From: Roseiarcus sp963809245
GTDB taxonomy: Bacteria; Pseudomonadota; Alphaproteobacteria; Rhizobiales; Beijerinckiaceae
NCBI GenBank assembly: GCA_963809245.1
Contig: CAWEIU010000003.1
Location: forward strand, 434,001-498,000
Direction of reading: 5' to 3'
Length of the DNA stretch: 64,000 nucleotides
The notes beneath the pieces are model-generated. The model searched no databases and was not told where the DNA came from. It worked only from the letters and a program-made list of their open reading frames with translations. Shown in pieces: positions 30,224 to 38,380 of the stretch. A program made the translations under genes and the position numbers. How positions within the stretch are numbered: the first letter of the stretch is position 1; the number at the start of each line of letters is the position of its first letter.

Positions 30224-31280
30224 CGGGGGCGTCCTCGATGGGGTCGCGTTCGGCGGCGTCGAAGCCGAACATGTCGAAGCTCTTGCGCATGTGCTCGGGC
30301 AGCGGCGCGGTGACGTCGATCATGCCGCCACGAGGGTGAGGCAGAATGAGCCGTCGCGCCAGCAGATGCAGCTTCGGCTCGACCCCGGGCGGCACAGCCC
30401 GCAGCGGATCGTTGCGCGCGGGATCGTTGTCGGGCCGGCGATTGTATTTGGGATCGCCGACGATCGAATGACCGATCGCCTCGCAATGGGCGCGCAACTG
30501 GTGGGTGCGGCCGGTGATCGGACGCATCGACAGCCAGGCGAGTCGCGGCGCCACTTTGTCGACGATGGCGTAGAGCGTCAGCGAGTGCTGGGCGTCGGGG
30601 TCGCCGTGGCGCGCGACGCGCATACGCTCGATGTCGGCGCGGTTCTCCTTTCCGCCGCCGCGATCGTCGCCCATGCCGGCGCCCTTGGCGAGAAACATCG
30701 AAATGCGCCCCTGCGCGGGCTTTGGCACGCCTTCGACCAGCGCCCAGTAGATTTTCTTCGCGCCGCGCGAGCGGAAGGTGGCGCCGAGATCGGCCGCCAT
30801 CTTGCGGGACTTCGCCACGAGCAGGACGCCCGATGTGTCCCGATCGAGCCGGTGCACGAGTACGGGTCTTTCGCCGCGCTTGTCGGCGAGGGCGGCGAGC
30901 ATGCCGTCGATGTGGCGCTTGGTGCCGGAGCCGCCCTGCACCGCGAGACCATAGGGCTTGTTGAGCACCATCACGTCGCGATCCTCGAAAAGGATCATCG
31001 CCCGCACCGCCTCGGCGTCGCGCGGGTCGGCGGGGCGCTCCTTCGCAGGCGCGGCGGCGGCGGCGAGCCCGAGCGGGGGCACCCGCACGCTCTGGCCCAC
31101 CTCGAGGCGGGTCGAAATCTCCGCCCGCTTGCCGGCGACGCGCACCTCGCCCTTGCGCACGATCTTGTTCAGATGGGCCTGCGGAAGATCGGGGAAGCGG
31201 CGGCGGAACCAGCGGTCGAGCCGCATCCCCGATTCGTCTTCGCCGATCTCGTAAGTGGCGACTTTGTTCTCTCCGCTCAC
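30216..31280 (-). CDS. rluC: RluA-family 23S rRNA pseudouridine synthase, RluC-like
   Basis: 354 residues. An N-terminal S4 RNA-binding domain (GMRLDRWFRRRFPDLPQAHLNKIVRKGEVRVAGKR) precedes the catalytic domain with HRLDRDTSGVLLVA, holding the catalytic Asp, and RPITGRTHQLRAHC. Length and the C-terminal extension fit RluC. The GTG at 31280 begins SGENKVATYEIG. The open frame continues in phase for 40 more codons to an ATG at 31400 that reads like the start of a CrcB fluoride channel (see separate entry), so an alternative 394-residue product is possible. Confidence 0.92.
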   Translation of the reverse strand: MSGENKVATYEIGEDESGMRLDRWFRRRFPDLPQAHLNKIVRKGEVRVAGKRAEISTRLEVGQSVRVPPLGLAAAAAPAKERPADPRDAEAVRAMILFEDRDVMVLNKPYGLAVQGGSGTKRHIDGMLAALADKRGERPVLVHRLDRDTSGVLLVAKSRKMAADLGATFRSRGAKKIYWALVEGVPKPAQGRISMFLAKGAGMGDDRGGGKENRADIERMRVARHGDPDAQHSLTLYAIVDKVAPRLAWLSMRPITGRTHQLRAHCEAIGHSIVGDPKYNRRPDNDPARNDPLRAVPPGVEPKLHLLARRLILPHPRGGMIDVTAPLPEHMRKSFDMFGFDAAERDPIEDAPDE

Positions 31281-31400
31281 GTCAGGCTCCGCGCCAGCGA
31301 CAGGTCCGCCCCGTGGACCCTGGAGATCGAAAGATTTCAGGACGCGCCGCAGCAGGCCGCCAAGTCCGGCCCCTACGAAAACGAGAATATAGGCTTGCAT
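31281..31400 (-). pseudogene. crcB: Possible CrcB/FluC fluoride-channel remnant, in frame with rluC
   Basis: Starting at ATG 31400 the frame reads MQAYILVFVGAGLGGLLRR, very like the N-terminal helix of CrcB proteins (Y-L-L-V-F-x-G-x-G-L-G-A-x-L-R-H). After 19 residues the resemblance ends, and about 20 unrelated codons lead without a stop into the rluC frame. The remaining ~100 residues of a channel are absent, so it looks like an internal deletion. Alternatively the likeness is chance in a hydrophobic stretch. No fluoride riboswitch was recognised upstream. Confidence 0.4.
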
Positions 31401-31526
31401 GACCGGCCTATAGCGCAAGCCCGCCGCGTGCGATAGGCGCCGCGGCGGGACGAGAACCGGCCTGGCGTCCGCGTGTCGATGTCGTACAATCCCGCGAGGC
31501 CTGTAGTCTTCGATTTCGAGAGCGTC

Positions 31527-32261
31527 ATGACCTACGAACTTTACTATTGGCCCGGTATCCAGGGGCGCGGCGAGTTCGTCCGCCTCGCGCTGGAGGCCGC
31601 CGGGGCGGCTTATATCGACGTGGCGCGCGAGCGCGGCGAAGGCCGGGGCGTCGCGGCGATGACGAAGATCATGCGCGGCAAGGGCGACGGCCCGGCCCCC
31701 TTCGCGCCGCCGTTCCTCAAAGGCGGCGATCTGATCGTCTCGCACGTCGCCAATATCCTGATCTATCTTGGTCCAAAGCTCGGCCTCGCGCCGCGCCCGA
31801 AAGCGCTGATCCCCTTCGCGCACGGCGTGCAACTGACGATCACCGACTTCGTCGCCGAGGTCCACGACACCCACCATCCGATCTCCAATGACCTCTACTA
31901 CGAGGACCAGAAGAAGGAGGCGAAGGCCCGCACTATGGCCTTCCTCGACAATCGCCTGCCCAGGTTCCTGGGTTATTTCGAGAGCGTGCTGACTGAGAAC
32001 CCCGCCGGGCCGCGCCACAGCGTCGGCGGGGCCCTGACGACGGTCGATCTCTCGCTGTTCCAGATTTGCGAGGGTCTTTCCTACGCCTTCCCAAGGGCGA
32101 TGGCGAAATTCTCGCGCGATTATCCCGCTCTTGCCGATCTGAGCGATTCCGTTCGGACGCAGCCCGGCGTCGCCGCCTATCTTGCGTCGCCGCGCCGCTT
32201 GCCTTTCAACGAATTCGGAATTTTCCGCCACTATCCCGAGCTCGACCGGGACGCGACGTGA
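31527..32261 (+). CDS. Glutathione S-transferase
   Basis: 244 residues. A thioredoxin-like N-terminal domain starts TYELYYWPGIQGRGEFVRLALE, with the catalytic Tyr in the YYWP region. A cis-Pro segment (APPFLKGGDLIVSHVANILIYLGPKLGL) follows, then an all-helical C-terminal domain. This resembles a family of bacterial GSTs with a sigma/alpha-like N terminus. The ATG at 31527 is chosen over an upstream in-frame ATG because the domain begins immediately after it. It is convergent with the ICMT-like gene, which ends 8 bases downstream. Confidence 0.9.
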   Translation: MTYELYYWPGIQGRGEFVRLALEAAGAAYIDVARERGEGRGVAAMTKIMRGKGDGPAPFAPPFLKGGDLIVSHVANILIYLGPKLGLAPRPKALIPFAHGVQLTITDFVAEVHDTHHPISNDLYYEDQKKEAKARTMAFLDNRLPRFLGYFESVLTENPAGPRHSVGGALTTVDLSLFQICEGLSYAFPRAMAKFSRDYPALADLSDSVRTQPGVAAYLASPRRLPFNEFGIFRHYPELDRDAT

Positions 32262-32268
32262 GCGTGGA

Positions 32269-32927
32269 TCAATAGAGGCCGGGAATCAGCCGCCAAGTGC
32301 GCGCGCGGTAGGTCTCGTACTGCGCGCCGAACGCCTCCGCCAGCAGCGCTTCCTCGGCGCGCATGCGTGCGACGAGGGGCGGCAGCAGACACGCCGTCAG
32401 CAAAACGCCGACGCCGGAACGAAACGCCAGCGCCCAGCCGAGCGTCCCTATCAAAAGTCCGAGGTAGCTGGGGTTGCGGATGACGCCGTAAAGACCGTCG
32501 GTGACGAGCTCATGCCGAGGCTGGAGCGCGACGAGGCCGCTGAACCGCTTGCCGAGCACGAACACCGGCGCGATTCGCAGCGCGCCCCCGCCGATGCTGA
32601 GCGCGACCCCGAGCCAGCGCGTCGTTTCGCCGTCGATCGTCAGGACGTCCCATCGGTCCGTCATCGCCGGAAGATACCCGAGTAGCAATCCGATCAGCCG
32701 AAGACGGCCAGCACCCAGCGGTTGCTGCGATCTTCGCGCACGCCGGAGCTCAGATTGCCCCTGGTGAACAGCGCCGAGGCGCTCAACGCGAGCGTGACCG
32801 CGACAAGAGCGAGCAGAGCCGGATGCGAGGCGAACGCGGCGACGCCGCCCTCGCCGACGACGGACAGCGCGAGATAGGCCAGCACGCTGATCGTCGTGAA
32901 GACGGCGATTTTCGGGCTCAAGGTCAT
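32269..32927 (-). CDS. ICMT-like isoprenylcysteine carboxyl methyltransferase family protein (one frameshift)
   Basis: A polytopic membrane protein of about 219 residues. The first part (ATG at 32927) has two hydrophobic stretches and reaches EDRSNRWVLAVFG, where a stop interrupts the frame at 32694. One missing C there would give VFG-LIGLLLGYLPAMTDR and join the second part without a gap. That part contains ALRIAPVFVLGKRFSGLVALQPRHELVTDGLYGVIRNPSYLGLLI, the SAM-binding signature of the ICMT/PEMT-like fold, and ends ARTWRLIPGLY. The shift falls in a short C run and looks like a sequencing error. The bacterial substrate is unknown. Confidence 0.85.
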
Positions 32928-32999
32928 CGCAGACTCACCGGCGAAACAAGGGCGATTAACCAATTGTAAACGATTTCCGCGTCGCGGGAGCTTCTTACC

Positions 33000-33027
33000 T
33001 TGACGGAACATACAGGGAACATATAGA
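33000..33027 (+). promoter_or_regulatory. Promoter of the small membrane peptide gene with a LexA box inside it
   Basis: A -35 element TTGACG (33000-33005) and a -10 element TATAGA (33022-33027) are 16 bases apart, a good sigma-70-type promoter. The spacer contains GAAC-ATACAGG-GAAC (33006-33020), which matches exactly the alphaproteobacterial SOS box GAAC-N7-GAAC (GTTC-N7-GTTC on the other strand). LexA bound here would block the promoter, so the gene should be induced by DNA damage. Confidence 0.75.
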
Positions 33028-33055
33028 GGATATACACCAAACGCAGGAGGTCGGG

Positions 33056-33160
33056 ATGGCTCGTCATATGGTCTCTGCATTGCGCGAAATCTGGGAACTG
33101 GCGTCGATCGCCGCTTTTGTGGCGATGATCGCCATGGCGGCGCGGGCCTTCGGAGCCTGA
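33056..33160 (+). CDS. SOS-boxed 34-residue membrane peptide, SidA-like in design
   Basis: A 34-codon gene with a perfect AGGAGG ribosome site (33045-33050) five bases before the ATG. The product has a short basic/amphipathic N terminus (ARHMVSALREIWE) and a hydrophobic stretch (LASIAAFVAMIAMAARAF), enough for one membrane helix. The promoter carries a LexA box between -35 and -10. Caulobacter SidA, a 29-residue SOS-induced inner-membrane peptide that inhibits division through FtsW/FtsN, is the known precedent for such a gene. I do not claim sequence homology. Function as an SOS division inhibitor or membrane toxin is inference. It stands alone between the ICMT-like and ispDF genes. Confidence 0.75.
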   Translation: MARHMVSALREIWELASIAAFVAMIAMAARAFGA

Positions 33161-33284
33161 CGCGAGGGCTTCGAGACCGAGCGCGCCGGCCTGCCGGCTT
33201 GGCGGACGGCGCGCGCTGCTTTATCAGTCGCCCGCCGGCGGCGACGCGCCTCGGCCTAAGTTTCGCCGCTGGAGTTTTACGCGC

Positions 33285-34481
33285 TTGCCGCCCAGGGTCT
33301 CCCTCATTGTCGTCGCAGCGGGCCGCGGCGCGCGGATCGGCGCGGCGACGCCGAAGCAATATCTCGATTGCGCCGGCAAGCCGCTGCTCGCGCACGCCCT
33401 CGAAGCGCTCGCCCGCGCGCATGACTTTTGCGCCGCGACCGTCGTCATTCATCCCGACGACCGCGAGGCTTATCAGCGCGCGCTCACGTTCCTGACCCCC
33501 GAGGCCGCCGCGCGCTTCGGTCCGCCGGCGCTGGGCGGCGCGACCCGCCAGCAGAGCGTGCTCGCCGGCCTCGAGGCGCAGAGCGCGGCGACGCCGGATC
33601 TCACCCTCGTTCACGACGGCGCGCGCGTCTTTCCCTCGCGCGCGCTGATCGCAAGGGCGATCGCGGCCGCCGCCGAGCACGGCGCCGCCGTGCCCGCGGT
33701 CCGCTGAGCGACACGATCAAGCAGATCGACGCGTCCGGCCGGATTCTCGCATCGCCCGATCGCGCCTCGCTGCGCGCCGTCCAGACGCCGCAGGCGTTCG
33801 GCTTCGCGCTGATTCTCGACGCGCACCGGCGCGCGGCGCGCGAAGGGGTCGCCGACCTCACCGACGACGGGGCTGTCGCCGCCTGGGCCGGCCATGCCAC
33901 CTATGTGTTCGACGGCGACCCGGAGAACGGCAAAGTGACGACGCTTCCCGACTTGCGCGCGGCCGAGGCGCGACTGATGGACGCAGCGCCGCCGACATCC
34001 GGGTCGGCCAGGGTTACGACGTGCATGCTTTCGCGCCGGGCGACGCGGTCTGGCTCGGCGGCGTGCGCATCCCCCATTCCCAGGCGCTCAGCGGCCATTC
34101 CGACGCGGACGTCGCGTTGCACGCGCTCGCCGACGCGCTCTATGGCGCGCTCGGCGACGGCGACATCGGCGCGCCACTTCCCGCCGTCCGATGAGCGGTG
34201 GCGCGGCGCCAATTCCTCGATCTTCCTCGCCCACGCCGTCGGCGCGGGTGCGTGCGCGCGGCGGCATCGTCGCCCATCTCGACGCGACGTTGATCTGCGA
34301 GGCGCCGAAGATCGGCCCGCACCGCGAGGCGATGCGCGCCCGCATCGCCGAGATCGCCGGCGTCGCCATCGACCGCGTCGGGGTCAAGGCGACGACCTCG
34401 GAAGGCCTCGGGTTCACCGGCCGGCGCGAGGGCATCGCCTGCATGGCGAGCGCGACGATCCGCCTGCCGGCCACGCGATAG
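33285..34481 (+). CDS. ispDF: Bifunctional IspDF (MEP cytidylyltransferase / MECDP synthase), four frameshifts
   Basis: Two steps of the MEP isoprenoid pathway in one protein of about 399 residues. IspD part: VSLIVVAAGRGARIGAATPKQYL, then LTLVHDGARVFPS; the frame breaks near 33703 (one C missing in a C run) and resumes PLSDTIKQIDASGRI to DPENGKVTT. It breaks again near 34000 and resumes as the IspF start IRVGQGYDVHAFAPGD, with SGHSDADVALHALADALYGA. Further one-base insertions at about 34183 and 34237 separate HFPPSDERWRG and VRARGGIVAHLDATLICEAPKI, ending VKATTSEGLGFTGRREGI. Every catalytic segment is intact. This essential gene is surely functional, so the shifts are best read as sequence errors. 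The start is TTG 33285 behind GGAG. Confidence 0.88.
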
Positions 34482-34589
34482 GCCGCCTGGACGCGCTGGC
34501 CCGCCTGGGCCTCGCTTAGCGCCTCCCGCGCTCTACATATTGCAGAGGCGCCGGGCGCTGCGACGCCCGCATTCGGGAGGCGAGCGCCG

Positions 34590-35270
34590 ATGACTTTTCT
34601 CGACCGCGCGGACGCCGGCCGCAAGCTGGCGATGGCCCTGAGGTCCTACGAGGACCAGCATCCCGTCGTGCTCGCTCTGCCCCGCGGCGGGGTCGCGGTC
34701 GCCGCGCCGATCGCAAGAGCGCTCGCCGCGCCGCTCGACGTCGTTCTCGTCAGGAAAATCGGCCTGCCGTTCCAGCCCGAGCTCGCCATGGGCGCGGTCG
34801 TCGACGGCGACGCGCCGATCGTCGTGCGCAACGAGGAGGTGATCCGCGCCGTCGGCGTGACGGAACGGGAGTTCGCGGCCGAATGTGCGCGCGAACTGGC
34901 CGAGATCGAACGACGGCGGTCGCTGCTTTTCGGCGACGGCGCGTTCACCGAGATCAGCGGAAGTTCGGCGATCGTCGTCGATGACGGCGTCGCCACCGGC
35001 GCGACCGCCCGTGCGGCGCTGCGCGCGCTCCGTAAGCGCGGCCCGAAGTCGCTGATCCTCGCCGCGCCCGTCGGCGCCCCCGAAACGCTGGAATCGCTGC
35101 GCGCCGAAGCCGACGCCGTGGTGTGCATCGAGGCGCCTGCGGACTTCGCGGCGGTGGGCTCGTTCTACGCCGATTTCCGCCAGCTCAGCGACGACGACGT
35201 CGTCGCGCTGCTCGCCCCGTTCCGTCCCCGCGGCGCGCCACGCCTTCGCAATGAACCGGGTCTGAGCTAG
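34590..35270 (+). CDS. Phosphoribosyltransferase-family protein
   Basis: 226 residues with a type I phosphoribosyltransferase fold. The PRPP-binding loop is AIVVDDGVATGATARAAL near residue 130, and an upstream LALPRGGVAVAAPIARALAAPLDVVLVRKIGLPFQPELAMGAV matches a group of uncharacterised PRTase-like proteins often fused or adjacent to dienelactone-hydrolase-like proteins. The substrate base is not identifiable. The ATG at 34590 follows GGGAGGCGAG. It is 29 bases upstream of the site-2 protease gene, possibly one unit. Confidence 0.87.
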   Translation: MTFLDRADAGRKLAMALRSYEDQHPVVLALPRGGVAVAAPIARALAAPLDVVLVRKIGLPFQPELAMGAVVDGDAPIVVRNEEVIRAVGVTEREFAAECARELAEIERRRSLLFGDGAFTEISGSSAIVVDDGVATGATARAALRALRKRGPKSLILAAPVGAPETLESLRAEADAVVCIEAPADFAAVGSFYADFRQLSDDDVVALLAPFRPRGAPRLRNEPGLS

Positions 35271-35299
35271 AAAAGCGGGGAGCCATCGAGGAGTGAGCC

Positions 35300-36410
35300 A
35301 TGCGCTGGTCGCTGACGATAGGCCGCTTCGGCGAGACGGCGGTGAAGATCCACGTCACCTTCCTGCTGCTGCTCGCCTGGATCGGTTTCAGCGCGTGGCG
35401 CCAGCAGGGCCCCGCCGCGGCGCGCGACAGCATCGTCTTCATCGTGCTTCTCTTCGTATGCGTCGTCCTGCACGAATTCGGCCATATCCTCGCGGCGCGG
35501 CGCTTCGGCGTCAAAACGCCCGAGGTCACCTTGCTGCCGATCGGCGGCGTCGCGAGCATGCAGAGCCTGCCGGAGAAGCCGGTGCAGGAACTCATCGTCG
35601 CGATCGCCGGCCCGCTCGTCAATTTCGTCATCGCGATCGTCTGTTCTCATTCTCGGCGGGATCAATGGGGCGGATTTCGCCGGACTCGACGATCCGCGCC
35701 TGTCGCTGCTCGCGCGCCTTGCTGCGGCCAACATCTATCTCGCACTCTTCAATCTCGTGCCGGCCTTTCCGATGGACGGCGGCCGCGTCCTGCGGGCCCT
35801 GCTCGCCATGCGCTACAGCCGCGCGAAAGCGACGCAGATCGCCGCCGCGATCGGACAGGCTTTCGCCTTCGTCCTCGGCTTCGTCGGCCTGTTCGGCAAC
35901 CCGCTGCTCATCTTCGTCGCCATCTTCGTCTACATCGCGGCGTCAGCGGAGGCGCAGATGACGGCGGTGCACGAATCGGCGCGAGGATTCAGCGTCGCCG
36001 ATGCGATGGAGACGCGCTTCGCCGCCATGCCGGCCGCCGCCAGGCTCTCCGAGGCGGTCGACACGCTACTCGCCACCGCGCAGCAGGAATTTCCGGTCGT
36101 CGACGCCCATGGCAAACCGATCGGCCTCATGATGCGCGACGACATCCTCGCCGCGCTGAAGGACCACGACGGCAATGCGCCGGTCGTCGACTTCATGCGG
36201 GCGCCGGTCGAGACGGTGCGGGCGACCACGCCGCTCGAAAGCGCCATCGACCGCGTCTACCAACAAGACGGCGCGGGCCAGTGCGTCGTCGATCGCAACG
36301 GGGTGCTGGTCGGCGTGCTCACGCGGCAGAACATCGCGGAGTTGATGATGATCAGGTCGCTGCGTCCGGATTGGCGCTTCGATCGCGCCTCGCGCTTCGC
36401 CGCCAACTGA
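35300..36410 (+). CDS. Site-2 protease family zinc metalloprotease with C-terminal CBS pair (one frameshift)
   Basis: An intramembrane protease of about 370 residues. N-terminal helices include VVLHEFGHILAARRFGV, holding the HExxH zinc site near residue 55, and PVQELIVAIAGPLVNFVIAI. The frame breaks at about 35637-35645 and resumes VLILGGINGADFAGLDDPRLSL. LFNLVPAFPMDGGRVLRALLA then gives the third zinc ligand (the N-x-x-P-x-x-P-x-DG motif). Two CBS domains follow (SVADAMETRF..., VVDFMRAPVETV...). This layout is the Rv2869c-unlike, CBS-bearing S2P group. The break looks like a one-base insertion. Confidence 0.88.
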
Positions 36411-36415
36411 CGCCT

Positions 36416-36440
36416 GGAACTCGAACTCGTCTCGCGTGTT
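36416..36440 (+). promoter_or_regulatory. EcfG-like promoter upstream of the DUF4142 gene
   Basis: GGAAC-N16-TGTT resembles the general stress sigma factor consensus GGAAC-N16/17-CGTT of alphaproteobacteria, with one mismatch in the -10 element. It has the same spacing as the site at 37075-37099 before the next gene. Confidence 0.45.
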
Positions 36441-36488
36441 GACTTCGAGTGCGCAAAGCGCGCGCCGACAACGCCAAGGAGTTCGTCC

Positions 36489-37010
36489 ATGAACCGGATC
36501 ATCTTCGCGGCGGCGTGCTCGCTGCTCGCTTTTCCTGTCGCCGCCGAGACGCTCGGCGAAAAAACCGGCGTCAACGAAACGCTCGGAATCGCGCCGACGA
36601 CGCACGACTTCGTGCAGGAAGCCGCCTCGAGCGACATGTACGAAATCCAGTCGAGCAAGTTGGCCGCCGACAAGCTGAACGGGCCTGGCAAGGCGTTCGC
36701 CGAGGAAATGATCAAGGATCACACGAAAACCTCGGATCAACTCGCGACGCAGGCCACGGCGGAAAACGTGCCGCTGCCGACCACGATGGGCAGCGCGCAG
36801 CAAAAGCTGATGGATCGGCTGCAGGGCCTCAACGGCGACGACTTCAGGAAGCGCTATTTCGACGATCAGGTGAGCGCCCACAAGGACGCCGTTTCGCTCT
36901 TTGAGCGCTACGGCAAGGGCGGCGACAACATTCAGTTGAAGACCTGGGCCGGGCAAACGCTTCCGACGCTCCGCCATCACCTCGAGATGGCGCAGAACCT
37001 CGACAAATAG
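36489..37010 (+). CDS. DUF4142 secreted protein
   Basis: 173 residues with a clear signal peptide (NRIIFAAACSLLAFPVAAE, cleavage near residue 20). The mature part fits DUF4142, a ferritin-like-looking helical family: HDFVQEAASSDMYEIQSSKLAADKL, AFAEEMIKDHTKTSDQLATQA, and a C-terminal TLRHHLEMAQNL. Family members are periplasmic and often stress induced; their function is not established. The ATG at 36489 has AAGGAG nearby. An EcfG-like promoter lies upstream. Confidence 0.9.
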   Translation: MNRIIFAAACSLLAFPVAAETLGEKTGVNETLGIAPTTHDFVQEAASSDMYEIQSSKLAADKLNGPGKAFAEEMIKDHTKTSDQLATQATAENVPLPTTMGSAQQKLMDRLQGLNGDDFRKRYFDDQVSAHKDAVSLFERYGKGGDNIQLKTWAGQTLPTLRHHLEMAQNLDK

Positions 37011-37074
37011 CTGTTCGCCGTCGCTCGTTTTCGACGCGCGGATGTTCCGAACGTGACCCCGCTCACGCTCGGAG

Positions 37075-37099
37075 GGAACCCCATCGCGCCCGCGGCGTT
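37075..37099 (+). promoter_or_regulatory. EcfG (general stress response) promoter upstream of the DUF1236 gene
   Basis: GGAAC (37075-37079), 16 bases, CGTT (37096-37099): an exact match to the EcfG/RpoE2 consensus. The start codon is 38 bases downstream, with AGGAG in front of it. Expression should depend on the PhyR-NepR-EcfG cascade. Confidence 0.6.
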
Positions 37100-37136
37100 T
37101 CATAGACATCCCCCTCCACGATCATAGGAGCAGACA

Positions 37137-38106
37137 ATGCACTCCTTGAGACAGCAGCTCATCATGACTGTGGCTTCAGTCGGCATGGCGGCCGGAATGA
37201 TTGGGTACGCAGCCGCACAGGACAACCCGAACAACGGCGACACGAACCGGCCAGCGAGCGAGCGCATGGAGAAAGGGAATAAGGCGGAGAGCCCACAGCG
37301 CAACAAGATGAACAACACGATGGGCCAAACGCAGGACAATCAGCGTGGCGGCGCCGCGGCAGAAACGCCGAGGAAGGCCCAGAACGCTACGGGCGCGGAG
37401 CCCCAGGGCGCCCAGAGGACCGGACAGAACGCCGATCAGAACGAGCATAACAAGCGCGACGAAACTCGCACCGGTCAGACCCAGATGCAGAAGCCTGATC
37501 AAGGCGAAGGCCAAAAGACCGGTCAAAGCCAGGGCGAGCGCAAAGGCGAGACCCAAACGCGCGGCGCGCAAGGCGAGCCCGGCAAGGGCGACGCGGATAC
37601 GCGGACCGGACAGGACCAGCAGCGCAATCGCGATCTCGACACGCGACCGGCAGGCTGAGCAGCAGCGCAACCGCGACGTCGACACGCGCACCGGACAAGG
37701 CGAGCGCGATCAAGGCAACGGCGCAACCGCTGCAACCGAGCGCGATCGGAACGGACCGCGTCAAGGCATGAACGTCCGCGTGAACGGCGATCTTCATATC
37801 TCTGAGGAAAAGGCCACCCGCATCAGCGAGAGCCTGAGAAACAGCGGCCACCGTGAGAACGTCAACGTCGACGTGCGCGTCGGCGCGCCATTGCCCGCGA
37901 ACGTGCGGCCGATGCCGTTGCCGCCGGACGTCGTCGAGTACGCCCCCGAATACCGCGGATACGACTACGTCGTCGACAACGACGAGATCATCTTCATCCA
38001 GCCGGAGACGCACATCGTCGTTGGAACGATCGACACCGGCGCAGCCACCGCGCAAGTCGACACGGGACAGCAACTCGCGCGAGCGAAGCCTTGCCCGGTC
38101 GATTAG
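37137..38106 (+). CDS. DUF1236 secreted protein with low-complexity repeat region (frameshifted)
   Basis: A signal peptide (QQLIMTVASVGMAAGMIGYAAAQ, cleavage near 28) is followed by about 150 residues very rich in Gln, Arg, Gly, Thr and Asn, with repeats of the type DTRTGQ-x-QQRNRD. The C-terminal domain reads MNVRVNGDLHISEEKATRISESL and EYRGYDYVVDNDEIIFIQPETHIVVGTI, the DUF1236 signature. The frame breaks near 37645-37660; restoring two bases gives DTRTGQAEQQRNRDVDTRTGQ and keeps the repeat phase, so a sequence error is likely. It is probably a periplasmic stress protein of the Rhizobiales type. Confidence 0.82.
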
Positions 38107-38209
38107 CCGCGATGGATTAGTCGTTCAAATCAATGCCGCCGTTGCCGGCGCAAGCCGACCGTAACGGTAACGCTCGCCAATGACGGCGTGACTCAGCGTG
38201 GAGGGGCTA

Positions 38210-38338
38210 GTGTTCGGTCGCGGTTTGCTCCTCCTCGCCCTCCTGCTCGCGATCGCGTCGTCGATCGCCACGAAGGTCACGATCGCCGCCAGCAGCGTCG
38301 GCGGAGAGTTGGCGGGCGCCGTGAGCGACCTCAAATGA
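38210..38338 (+). CDS. Small 42-residue hydrophobic peptide
   Basis: GTG start with GGAGGGG four bases upstream. The product starts FGRGLLLLALLLAIASSIA, a membrane helix or signal-like segment, and ends with a short Gly/Ala/Ser-rich tail. No homologue was recognised. It lies in the 274-base gap between the DUF1236 gene and pdxY, which otherwise shows no feature. The overlapping minus-strand open frame has no support. Confidence 0.35.
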   Translation: MFGRGLLLLALLLAIASSIATKVTIAASSVGGELAGAVSDLK

Positions 38339-38380
38339 TCGCCCTTTGACGAACGCGCCAAATTATCGTCCCTTGGCGCA

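Noticed and set aside
31401..31526. A fluoride riboswitch before the crcB-like remnant
   Set aside because: No match to the conserved GG-GAUGG and pseudoknot elements could be seen.
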